Positions 53,749-64,000 of a stretch of 64,000 nt of DNA are shown piece after piece. Made by a program: the position numbers and the translations under genes. Positions within the stretch are counted from its first letter, which is position 1, and every line of letters begins with the position of its first letter. A model generated the notes under the pieces. That model was not told where the DNA came from and searched no databases. It was given only the letters and a program-made list of their open reading frames with translations. The DNA is from Sinohyriopsis cumingii (lineage: Eukaryota > Mollusca > Bivalvia > Unionida > Unionidae). The DNA lies in NCBI GenBank assembly GCA_028554795.2, contig CM068831.1, positions 67,555,982 through 67,619,981 of the forward strand. Direction: 5' to 3'.

Positions 53749-54537
53749 ATGTTTTGTTCAGTGTTTTTTACCGTGACAATGGTTCGCTTATTCTTCGCTT
53801 TCCTGACGTTCTCTGAATTGCTTACAAGCGGACATCCTCAAATTAATTGTGGAAACGTCACTTCATCTATATGCCAAAATGTCCGTTTTGGAAAACCAAT
53901 TGACTGCCAGGACATTTACCAAATGGGTTTTACAAAGACTGGAGGCTACATTATTTATCCCAAAGGACATCCTAATGGTATCTACGTTCGATGTGACATG
54001 CGTACAGCCGGTGGAAGATGGACTGTCATTCAGAGAAGAATCAGCGGAGATGTTGATTTCTTTCGTGAGTGGATTGATTATAAAGAGGGTTTTGGTGATC
54101 CAAATGGAAACATGTGGCTCGGAAATGACAATATACATGACCTCACGGCTCAGGCCGATTACCAGCTGCATATAAACTTGGCTGTTTCAAATACAAGTAC
54201 CAGCTTTGCCATGTATGATACTTTCTCGGTTGGACACGAAAGTAGTGGATATCTTCTCATCGTAAAAGGCTACAGTGGAACAGCAGGCGAGTCTTTCTAT
54301 GCTCATTCTGGTATGAAATTTAGCACCAAGGATTGGGACAACGACAAAGCCAATTCAACAAATTGTGCCAGTAGCTATAAAGGCGGTTGGTGGTACAATA
54401 ATTGCCATCATTCAAACTTAAATGGAATCTACGGATCCACCAATCCTGCAGAAGGAATAAATTGGCATGCATATGCCGGACATCATACATCCATGATATA
54501 TGCAGACATGAAAATAAGGAGAAAAATTTCACAGTAA
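53749..54537 (+). CDS. Secreted fibrinogen-related domain (FReD) lectin, copy 2
   Basis: A 262-residue single-exon frame, 27406 bases after copy 1. Residues 1-144 are identical to copy 1 at protein level (one synonymous base change). Twelve substitutions follow: T145A, L146V, N152S, D163H, C188G, R209S, Y220H, F233P, G234A, K240H, I241A and S243A. This copy keeps the canonical NNCHHSNLNG motif and HSGMKFS, so it looks closer to the family consensus. In ficolins and tachylectin 5A the Cys-His of this motif helps form the acetyl-group pocket. The signal peptide (residues 11-28 if Met11 is used), the cysteine pairs C53-C82 and C206-C219, and D197/D199 of the calcium site are all retained. A consensus AATAAA lies 31 bases after the stop. 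The calcium-dependent lectin role is inferred from the family. Confidence 0.93.
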   Translation: MFCSVFFTVTMVRLFFAFLTFSELLTSGHPQINCGNVTSSICQNVRFGKPIDCQDIYQMGFTKTGGYIIYPKGHPNGIYVRCDMRTAGGRWTVIQRRISGDVDFFREWIDYKEGFGDPNGNMWLGNDNIHDLTAQADYQLHINLAVSNTSTSFAMYDTFSVGHESSGYLLIVKGYSGTAGESFYAHSGMKFSTKDWDNDKANSTNCASSYKGGWWYNNCHHSNLNGIYGSTNPAEGINWHAYAGHHTSMIYADMKIRRKISQ

Positions 54538-54568
54538 GAGTGATACAAAAGTATTAAGATATCGCGGG

Positions 54569-54574
54569 AATAAA
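54569..54574 (+). promoter_or_regulatory. Candidate polyadenylation signal of FReD copy 2
   Basis: A consensus AATAAA hexamer lies 31 bases past the stop codon. Copy 1 lacks the roughly 10-base segment here and has only the variant GATAAA at the matching place. Function is inferred from position. Confidence 0.4.
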
Positions 54575-55898
54575 AAATATTTGTACAAATAGGGTAAAGC
54601 AGCTTGAAGTATGTCCATATAGATTGATGTTATTTGAAACTTTCGCAGCACCCCGCTTTAGTCATATGAATATTCCTTCTTCATAAAGGGACGCAGGTAT
54701 AATTAATTTGTAGAACCATTTAAATTTGCTGTCCCTATTGCATTTGAAACGGATGCAGTTGTAATTCCTTTGTTTTGTCTGAATGGAGATAGTTTAAAAT
54801 TAATAAGTATATTTTATTGAAAGTATGATTCTACATTTTCATTTTGTTTGCTTTTTTTATTATTATTCGCAATTTGTACTTACAAAATTTTGATGTTAAT
54901 TGCAAAACATATAATATGCGCTACATATACGGGTGCAAATAACATCCTCGTTCCCTCCACTCCCATACCGACCTAACGGATTGATCAAATGTTATAGAAA
55001 TGTTTGGCATATTTATATATCTATGTCAATTGGCAACAAAATTCCCTGTTCTATTAATGTATTTACACATTGATGAACATGTGCAATCGTCAATCCACGA
55101 TCTGAATCAGAATAATATATAAATATCCCGATTTCAACAAGCACCTTGCTTAACATCTCAGTTAACAATAGTGTTATGTATTGTAAAAAGTGGCAATATA
55201 TTACATTTTAAGGAATGATAAAATATAATATTCATCCGTATGTAGTGCTGCATAAGTGTGGTTTTCAAACATAGTTTCGTACAAACAAAGAAACATGAGC
55301 AGCTTACGTTCTTTTCTTGGGGAATGGTTGCTGTTTTTAAACTCCTAAGAGTTTTTAAAGGACAATTAAAAGGACTTAGGAGACAATTCTTTCCCATGCT
55401 AGTCAAACCTTTGGGTTGATGTCCTTGATTCATTCAGAGTCCGTGACCTTAAATTGTGACGTCACAGAAAGTTACTATATTAGGTAAAATCAGACCCAAA
55501 TGACTCTTTAGCATACTCGAGTGCATTGCTAACTAGGAAAATCCACGAAGAATACACAAGATACAAAAATTTTCATTTTCATCATTTTTCCGAAAATAAA
55601 TTCATTGCTTTAAAATTATGAAAGAAGACAAATAAAATAAAAAGGTACACAAAATCTGAAAAGTATAAAATCCAGAAATAATTTTAAGTACCGGAACATT
55701 TACAACGATACTAAACTGCAGTCCAGTATACAACATTGATCGTCTTTCTCAGTTAATCAAGAAGTTCAAGGTTATAAGTTTCACACAAGACAAATATTTT
55801 AATATACCTTGCGCAGATTCCGTATTTAAATCTCCGAAATTCCTGAAGTTTCATGAACTTTAATATCACTGGCTTGGCTCTTGCAAACTTTCCCATTT

Positions 55899-56150
55899 GC
55901 TATATAAACATTTTGTTGCATTGACACAGTAATCGTATTTGTTTTGGTTTTATCTTTTGTAGCAAACAAGTGTTCTTGCATGGCGATTGACCCACATCAT
56001 GTAGAACGCCCCAACTGCTTTCACGGTAGCCATATAAACCTTTGTTGCATTAACACAGTAATCGTATTCGTTGCTGTTTAATTTTCGGTTGCAAAGAAAA
56101 GTTATTGCAGAGTAATTTATCCAATATCATGTAGAACAAACCAATCGTGA
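55899..56150. repeat. Diverged 130-base tandem repeat, unit 2
   Basis: Same two-unit structure as 28484-28729. In this copy the start of the first unit (ACACAGTAATCGTATT) matches its own second unit better than it matches the first unit of the other duplication. Confidence 0.7.
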
Positions 56151-56869
56151 TTTTTACTTATTTTCCTAAATTTGTCTCCAGGCACAGTGATATATGACGC
56201 ATCATCGGCACGTACTGATCACACTGAGAATCGATTTCAGGGTTATTCTCATCTGGCATTAACTTATATCTGATCCTCTTGTTAATCAATGATTGTACTC
56301 TACACCACAATTAGCCCTCTAAGTGGTTAGTATATACGTTATCAGCCCGAGAACAATATTCTCGATCAAAGTTATTGATGTAAGAGTTAGAATTTTCACA
56401 AAAGCATAGTTCGCTTGTCAGGACCTGTCTCGCCTAAAGAGGTTCTAATATTTGCTACCGATAGAACTTCTATCTATTGAAGATACAAGTAAAGAAAAAC
56501 TAATTTTGAACTTCCATAGGAAACAAAAATATCTAAAACATATATTTGCTGCATCGGGGTTTTCAGATTCAAACAAAGGGAGCAGATATGTATAAGTATT
56601 GATTTCACAAAGAACGATATTTTAAGAGAATATGTTACATTGACAATTAGGATATTTGGCTTGGATCGGTGTTTCATACATGTATATGCATTTCAATTGG
56701 AAGTCACGTTATGATCCTTCATACCCTAAGTACAATTTGGTATTATTATTTTTTTTTATCAAGTAGGCGTAAAGTATCACTGGAGACCTGTAATAAAAGT
56801 CTATATTATAAACAAAATGCTTTATTACGAAATTTTGTTCTAGATCAGTAATCGATCTGTAGGAGGAGG

Positions 56870-57080
56870 AATATAGTTCAGAGAACCAAGGCCCTTCTAA
56901 TAATCTATTCAGTCATGAAAGAACTCAGCATCACTGTTGACGCTTCTTATGAAAGAATATCCGTCCTCCACCAGTAGTATCGATGTCACAGCTAGCGTAG
57001 ATCCTGTTACGATCCCCGTTGGATAAATGATGTAGACGCCTATCCTATCAGTCTTCTGTTTTTCTAAGCAGACATTGTGC
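56870..57080 (-). pseudogene. Decayed FReD pseudogene, copy 2
   Basis: This is the duplicate of the pseudogene at 29500-29710 and carries the same frameshifts and Trp-to-stop change. It has one further stop in the IDYKKGLG motif (AAG to TAG, read as IDY*KGLG) and V-to-D and N-to-D changes just upstream. The shared lesions show that it was already dead before the 27.4 kb duplication. Confidence 0.8.
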
Positions 57081-59816
57081 AGTGTAGGAATGGCTCTTTT
57101 TGGTTCTGCCAGTCTTAGCAGTTTCACATGCAAGGACAATAGTTTTGTGAATTTCTGCTCTGAAACAATGCTGCTAACAACCGGTTTGAGAGGACAAAGC
57201 TGTTTCCTTGTTTCAGTGAATATGACAATGATACGGAATGACCATTCTAGTCGATACTTGAATAGAGTTATTAATCCAAGGCAATATGTATGTTTTATTC
57301 TGTTTGATGTTCATCACAGTTTTCCGACTATGTTAAGGATAGCGGTAAATTGCCTTACTCCAGTAAGATTAGTTTCTTTTTAAAATGAAAGAAACTCATT
57401 AAATAATTATAAACATAAAATAAGAGGGTTCTGACATTCAGTTATATTTGCACTGTCTAATTAGCTGTAGCTGTAAGGTCGTTAGAGTAGCCATCTACAA
57501 CGATATTTACCACCTTCTTGTCGTATAATGACGTTCGTTCAGACAAGTAACTTCAGTTCATCAGTCTATCAACACCACTAATTATGCATCAACATACCTT
57601 AATAATTCTCTCAAAGACGCATACATTCTTTTATGTGGTTGAGCTTATATCACTTGATGACGTACTGTTGCTATTACTCTTGGAATGGAAGCTTTTAGAC
57701 CTTACGGCATGTCAATGACCGCTGAGTACAAGGAAGGGACTGTTATTTTTCTCGATTGAATTATGGCAAGTGTTCAAGAGTCCAATGATTATATAATTTA
57801 CAAATCTATCTAGCTAGCTATTTACCCAGGTTTATTTTTGTCTTTGCTTTGAGCGATTTCATTATTTTGGTTGGAAAACACATCGAATGTTTTTAAGTGT
57901 GATGGTCGTTAATTTCATATGAAGGACACCATCTTTTGCTTGTTTTAGAAAGGTACTCTGAAAGCTCGACGCACAGGGTCTCTTAAAATAAAGATCGAGT
58001 ATAAATGTTATAAAGATCGTCTTCTTAATTGTATTCACATCAAAATTCTTCTTTGTGTACAAAATTAAAGCACGTATCATTTGAATGGGGGAAGTGTATC
58101 ATCTCTTTTATACGCATTTCATATGCTTAGCATTTACATGAACAGCCACGAATAACAATATTCTGTCTATTTCTCAATCGAACTTGGTAATATATTGCTG
58201 GTTAAATAAATAGCGCAGTGCCCATGCGATTGTTTCACAATCAAACTAAGTAAGGAGATTAGAAACTTGTAAAACCCCTCAAGACAATCTTTTTTTTACT
58301 CTAAAGGTGATGAGGTTATTACAAAAAAAATCATTTAGCTCGAAGACTTACGGCCGTTGATTTGATTGATACTAAGTTTGTGTTATCTGTATATCTGTCA
58401 CGTCTACATTACTATTACAGGAACAAATAATTACGAACTTAAGGCTACGTTTTGTACTGATTGATTTTAAAAATCTTTAATGAATATCCGACTTCGTTTC
58501 TTGTTTGAACTTTGATCAAAAAATCGTTAGAAAACGTTAAAGGCCCCTGAATATCTATCCCTACATAAATATCGTGACACAATATAGTCTGTACATCAAA
58601 CAAGGGGTATAGTCAGAAATAGCAAGAACATGGTCGTGTCCCACAGTTGTTCAGAATTTACCATCAGCGCATGTGACATTTTGGAAACCTTCCTGGTTGT
58701 GATCTGCTTGTTCAGTGACCAGTTCAGTTCAGCCCCTTCTGAAGTGACCAATATCAGAAGTATAATGGAGATGCCATTACTTTTACGTGGATGGGGTGAA
58801 TGTGTCAAAATAAAAGAAAAGGTTCGTTTGAGCTCAATGAATTGACGTCAGCAATAGCAGAATTGGAGACAGTGCTGGTGATTTGTATACCGTCACTAGC
58901 ACTGGGCAAGTGTCTGAATAAAACAAAATATTTTGTTTGAGGCTTATTATAAGCTAGCATTGAATTACACTTAGACATATTTATCTGCATTCTTTTACTT
59001 TTAGATGTTAACTGTTCATCATGAATATACTTCAAAGAGAACACAGACATTGAGCCCCGGCTTAAGATCCGACGAATGGTCTTGATCTACATCGCTCAAA
59101 ATAGCATAAGTTTATGTAACAATTATCTCGAACATGAAACGTCAGCACGTCTTATTTCCTACTGCAGGTAGATGTGTACGCATAGCTCAAAAATGAGACA
59201 CTAATAATGTCAACAGCCTGTAAATGTTTATGTGTACGTGTGGATGTGTTAGTGTCATTGTTGAGAATAAAGCGTTGGTCTCCACAAGTAGTTTCATAAT
59301 GAACACGTTCTTCTTGAAAGAAGTTTAAATATGGAAACTAAATCAGGATGAGAACGGCGAATGTGACACATTTTGATTTATTTCTCATATCCTGATATTT
59401 TGTCAATATTTTGAATAAATATTTACAATGATATCTTCATAGGTCACTATTCTTGAAATGAACATAGAGCAGGCACAATTAGTACAATGGAAAATGATAG
59501 CTTATCGAACGAATTACAAAACACAAATCGGTATCTGTTTTAAATTCTGCTGCGCATTATTCAGTTGATTCGTTTGATGTTGACAATCAATATTTTTGTA
59601 AACAAAAATACAAATAGTACGAATTTAATTTCTTATTGACAGTTTTTTTATGTAATGACGTCTTTTTTGTAGTCTGAAGGCAACACTGCTTATTTTTAAT
59701 CGCTTTAGGGCATGTTATAGACAGACTTAGTAAAGATCGAGGAATATATAGAAGGACGATGTCTTTTTTAAATTTAAATACTAAGAACTGGCATAGACCA
59801 TTTATCGAACTACTGT

Positions 59817-62800
59817 GTGCAAAGCCAGCAAATTACAACAATAACAACAACAAGACGACACTGGCACGCTTCTACTAGGATTGAGTCACTTTCTTTGCTA
59901 ATTCAAAGACATGATAGGCACGAACCCACGTTTCATACAAACAAATAAAATGGCGGTCACTTTCATTTGATATTGCATAAAGAAAAGGAAATTACGAGTC
60001 CACGTTACATATAGTGTATCAATATCCCACCACAAGTCACAAGCCACACCCCAAAAACGAAAATACTGGTCTACTTTCTTTACTACTTTAAGTTAAACAA
60101 AGAAAACTGCCACCAAGGAAGAGAACAGACCACCTAACCATTTTCTGTATATTTCAGTGCAAAACAAAAAATATGTTACCATGTCCAATATCTCACCACG
60201 TGATTACTTTACTTGCTACTGTATTAATGAACTTCCTGACATTGTTACTTCAGCAATTTAAATGAGAACAATATGAAAGACATCAAGGCATGATTGGAAC
60301 AAGTTGACAATACATTACTAATGTAAGAATTATTGAACAGAATAACAACGGAGAAAGACCAAAATCACAGATCTGTAGAAACATATTTACATGAACAGAG
60401 AAAAAATTTGTACATGTTTAAGACGTTTTTAACAAACATCCGGCTTTCTGTCTACTGCTACTTATGTCATTCAATCGACTTGACAAAGAGATAGATGATT
60501 CGCCTAACGTTTATTCATATATACAACCCCTGGAATTCAGGATAAACAGAGGGAAATATTATTAGAGAGCGACAAACAGAAAGAAGAAAAAAAATAACGA
60601 AAATAAAAATTTAAAAATAGAAAAATGATCAGGAATGTTGTGCTTCTTTTAATCTGAACTTAAAAGAAGAATCAAGATATTGAAGAACATGAATGATTAG
60701 AATACATTAATTAATGGCCTGGAAAACAACATCGTAGCTAACACTACCTCTTGCACAGTTTTCAAGCAGCCGAAAGATCTACCCATTTAATTCATGGCTA
60801 GATCTATAGAAACAACATTCAGATTACCCATTCATTTTCAGATTGCGTTGATGTAATCAAAACGAAACAAGATGTTACATTCCAAGAATTTGCAACGCCA
60901 TACAAGTCACAATCTAAACCACATGCAAACGGTTTTGAAGATCGGAAAGGGGTTTCTTAATTGATATTGTGCGTGGTAGTATTTGGGAAATATATAACAT
61001 AACGATAGAATGAGAACACATTTAAATGATTTCGAACAAAGGTTTACAATATATATAGGTGAACTCAATAGCCAAGTGGATGAAAAGGTGTATACATTAA
61101 GTGTTAGGCATCATGCAATTAAAACCAAAAGAAAGGAAATACAGATATGCAAACCAAATTAAACACGGAAAATGGGCATCAAGAATATTCCGTTTCACGT
61201 AAAAGGGTAATTGAAAAATCGATCAATAAAACAAACAAGATAGTTATACAAAATGAAACTAATACTTAACAGACATTAGACGCAAATCAGTACCTAATAT
61301 TTACAGCGGAAAAGAAAGACGTGTACGTTATCTAAAAGAAAACGCCGTTTTAATCATTTGAACGTAATATAAAATACGCCATCTTCAGTCAGAATGTAAA
61401 ACAACTATTGGAACCAGTCTCAAAGTATGTTTGGACGATAAATAAGTGACGGCTTAACTTTTCAAAACAAAGTCAAATATCTATTCAAGTTCACTGACCG
61501 AACTGCTGAAAGAAATGAAGAGTACGGGCAAAAAACTAGCGAATACGGTGAAAACAGAGCATAGACACTTGACGACTTGAGTGAAAGATTGAGAAAGAAT
61601 GGTTTGGTTACTAACTACATTGAGTAATCTGGACGGTCCTTTTTCCACATATGCGTCTACGTATTGTGATGTTGATACGCGTGGCATAAGACAATACTTG
61701 AAAACAAAAGACCACCTCAGATAATTGATTATTTCATTCTTGTGATTGGCACGTGAGATACGAATACTTATTGTTTTTAGGTGTCCATTTTCCTTACATC
61801 GCTTCTAGGCTTATTCAGCACAGTAAATAACTAAGATGTATACATTCAGAAAATACGTAATTCTTATCAAGGAAGCGATATCCCTCCTGGTGACTCAGAC
61901 ATCTCAATCACAAAGACTGGTATATGATTCGCGCAAATAGCAGTATTAAACCAAAAAAAATCTTTGCAGCATTGTATACCAAAGTGAAACTAAAATATCA
62001 TAATTTGCTTTCATAAGATAATCATCTTAATATCAGTGACATGAGAGAGCGGTAGGAGTTTGGATGATTTAATATTTCGATGTAACTTACATTGTTGGAA
62101 GTTGTGAACAATATGAGCATATCTGACGAACAAGGAAGTCTGATTCAGCAAAGCATCACATCAGGTTATCACTTTTATCAAGGAATTAAGGGGAAATACC
62201 TTCACAGAGACCCCAACGGTGCGAGTAAAATGTCTTAAGCAAAAAGTAATTTCCATGTTGTGCGTAAGTGTGTGTGATTCTAATGTTTAACATAGCTTAA
62301 AAAACATTTGCAGTAATATAGCTACGATGTCTGCAGTGTGACAGATTATAGTGATATCTAGCCCTGAGGCATCATGTCGCAGATATTATCCAGACACCAC
62401 ACCGACCAGGAAAAACACCCACCACTTAATGTTGAGCGCCAAGCGAAGCAGCTGCTTGTACCATGTTTATTAGTTTTTGGTGTGACTCGGCCTGGGTTCG
62501 AACCCGCGAACTCTCGCATCCAAGGCGGTGGTTCTAACCAATAGGCCAACGGTGCTATTACCATGTTTGATATATAATGGATTTTACATGTGACCAGTCT
62601 GTCTGAGGTAATATTTATTGTGTTTTGATGCAACAGACCAGTTTAAGGGAACGTGACCCTTGTACATGGCGCCCTTTGATTACAATTACACAGGAGTGCT
62701 ACCTGTGGGGAAAATAAAACTCTTGCAACAGAAAGACATATCTCTGAGACAAGTTAACTGGAACATTGTATTCTCAGTAGCCATTCTATATCCTTCCTTT

Positions 62801-64000
62801 GCCATACTTCATGTGAATCCCAGTGACACATCTTTCCACATTTATGGCCAGCTTAGGAAACGTTTGCAGGGCTCATCAGGATAGTTTTTGAAAAATCTAC
62901 AGGACGTTGGATTGCTGATGGTAGATGTGACAGTCCATGCCACTGTCCACGTTTTGGAACCAATAGTGTGTTAGAGGTGAATTCCGGTGTAGTCTTAGAC
63001 ATCGAGCCAGCAGAGGTAATTTAAGTGCTTGTTTGCAAGATAAGAATTAAAATATTTATATGTCTGAATATTCTTATGGATTCTTCAATTCTGGAAAGTT
63101 GTATATTTGCATGCACTGGCAAGGATTCATTTTTGAGACACAAGAAAATAAGCATATGTTTACAAAGTTACTTCTGTAAATTTCATGCATTTGCTCTGTA
63201 AATGCAAATAGTTGCAAATACGTTTAAGCAATGTATTGGTGACACCATATCAAGAAAAACAGATGTAATGCATGTTAATGCTGACCAGATAATTCGTTTG
63301 TCCCAGATCAAAGAAGTAACGTGCAGAATCCACATGGGAAAACTGGACATGCTAGATTGAAGTTGAGGTTGACACTATTGTCACATACAGCCATCTGCAG
63401 ATAGAAATGGAAGAAGGAGAACATGAGAACCATTCAGTATTTTGATGTTTGGCATGTTCATAGATTTTTTCATAGCATAATGTTTACTATACCAGATTAT
63501 ATCATATGATAAGGGGAGAACCCATTACATTTGCAGGGAAAACAAACAAAGATCTACAAAAAATCTGACAGAAAAATATAGCTTTGTATTTGTTTAATTC
63601 CATGTGTGAAGAAATAAAAATGAAATTAATTGCCAGGGAAAGATAATTTGCGGATGTGAAGAATGGATTTGGAGAACTCCAAATACATCTGTTGGTGCTT
63701 CCATCCCATTTAACTCAGCAATACTATGCAATATCAGTGAAAATATTTCCTATCGAAGGCGAGTGAGAATCTTCAAACAAATAGTGGTGACCATCACTTA
63801 GCAGGCAACTACAGAGGTTCTGCTCATAGAGACTGTAATCAGGACTTTAGAAACACACAAAAACGCCAGTATTCCATCACAAGTTGTCATATTAAAATAA
63901 GCATCTCCTCATCAAAGTACTAAACTTTATACCTAATAATGATGACACAGGGCCCCGGTTTATCATATACTTAGGTGCGAACTGTATAACCTATTGTTGG
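59817..64000. repeat. Segmental duplication segment alpha3 (cut by window end)
   Basis: Start of a third repeat unit. It matches alpha2 at offset 27375, then 27490 after the alpha2 deletions near 35165, with only a handful of differences. It contains one family B SINE and no supported gene. The small minus-strand frame at 61481-61687 recurs in all three alpha copies but resembles nothing known. Confidence 0.85.
62259..62562 (-). mobile_element. SINE family B, alpha3, full length
   Basis: Complete counterpart of 2766-3068, with A-box-like TGGCCTATTGG and B box GGTTCGAACCC on the minus strand and an AC-rich tail at 62261-62276. It serves as the reference for what alpha2 has lost. Confidence 0.75.

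Larger units (their letters stand above)
52427..59816. repeat. Segmental duplication segment gamma2
   Basis: Second copy of gamma1, carrying FReD copy 2, the second FReD pseudogene and the 130-base tandem repeat (55899-56150). It lacks about 43 bases found in gamma1 near 28737-28780. In the stretches between these features I see no supported gene. Confidence 0.85.

Overview
This is AT-rich, gene-poor metazoan nuclear DNA. There are no operons or bacterial signals. It holds tRNA-derived SINEs, decayed LINE fragments, many microsatellites and secreted fibrinogen-related (FReD) lectin genes. FReD expansions and this repeat mix are typical of molluscs, so a mollusc (perhaps a gastropod) is my best guess, but that is inference.

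The window is mainly a tandem segmental duplication with a period of about 27.4 kb. I label its parts alpha, R, beta and gamma. Alpha1 is 1-12599, R1 12600-14970, beta1 14971-25020 and gamma1 25021-32441. Alpha2 is 32442-40102, R2 40103-42373, beta2 42374-52426 and gamma2 52427-59816. Alpha3 runs from 59817 to the window end. Alpha and beta are themselves old, diverged copies of one another, and R is a 1.2 kb tandem pair. Alpha2 is short because of large deletions, which beta (as an outgroup) shows to be losses.

Each gamma carries one intact single-exon gene (26343-27131 and 53749-54537) for a 262-residue secreted protein: a signal peptide plus one fibrinogen C-terminal domain. About 2.4 kb downstream, on the opposite strand, lies a frameshifted FReD pseudogene. 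Alpha and beta hold LINE remnants, and alpha holds two SINE families, one nested in the other with clear target-site duplications.

The most interesting signal is the contrast between the two FReD genes. The first 144 residues are identical. The last 118 differ at 12 positions through 16 nucleotide changes, all replacement, while flanking DNA differs by only about 1%. The changes fall in the presumed ligand-binding (P) subdomain and include the His of the CHxSNLNG motif. This looks like diversification of an innate-immune-type lectin by selection and/or gene conversion after tandem duplication. The main alternative is that two divergent haplotypes were joined head to tail in the assembly.
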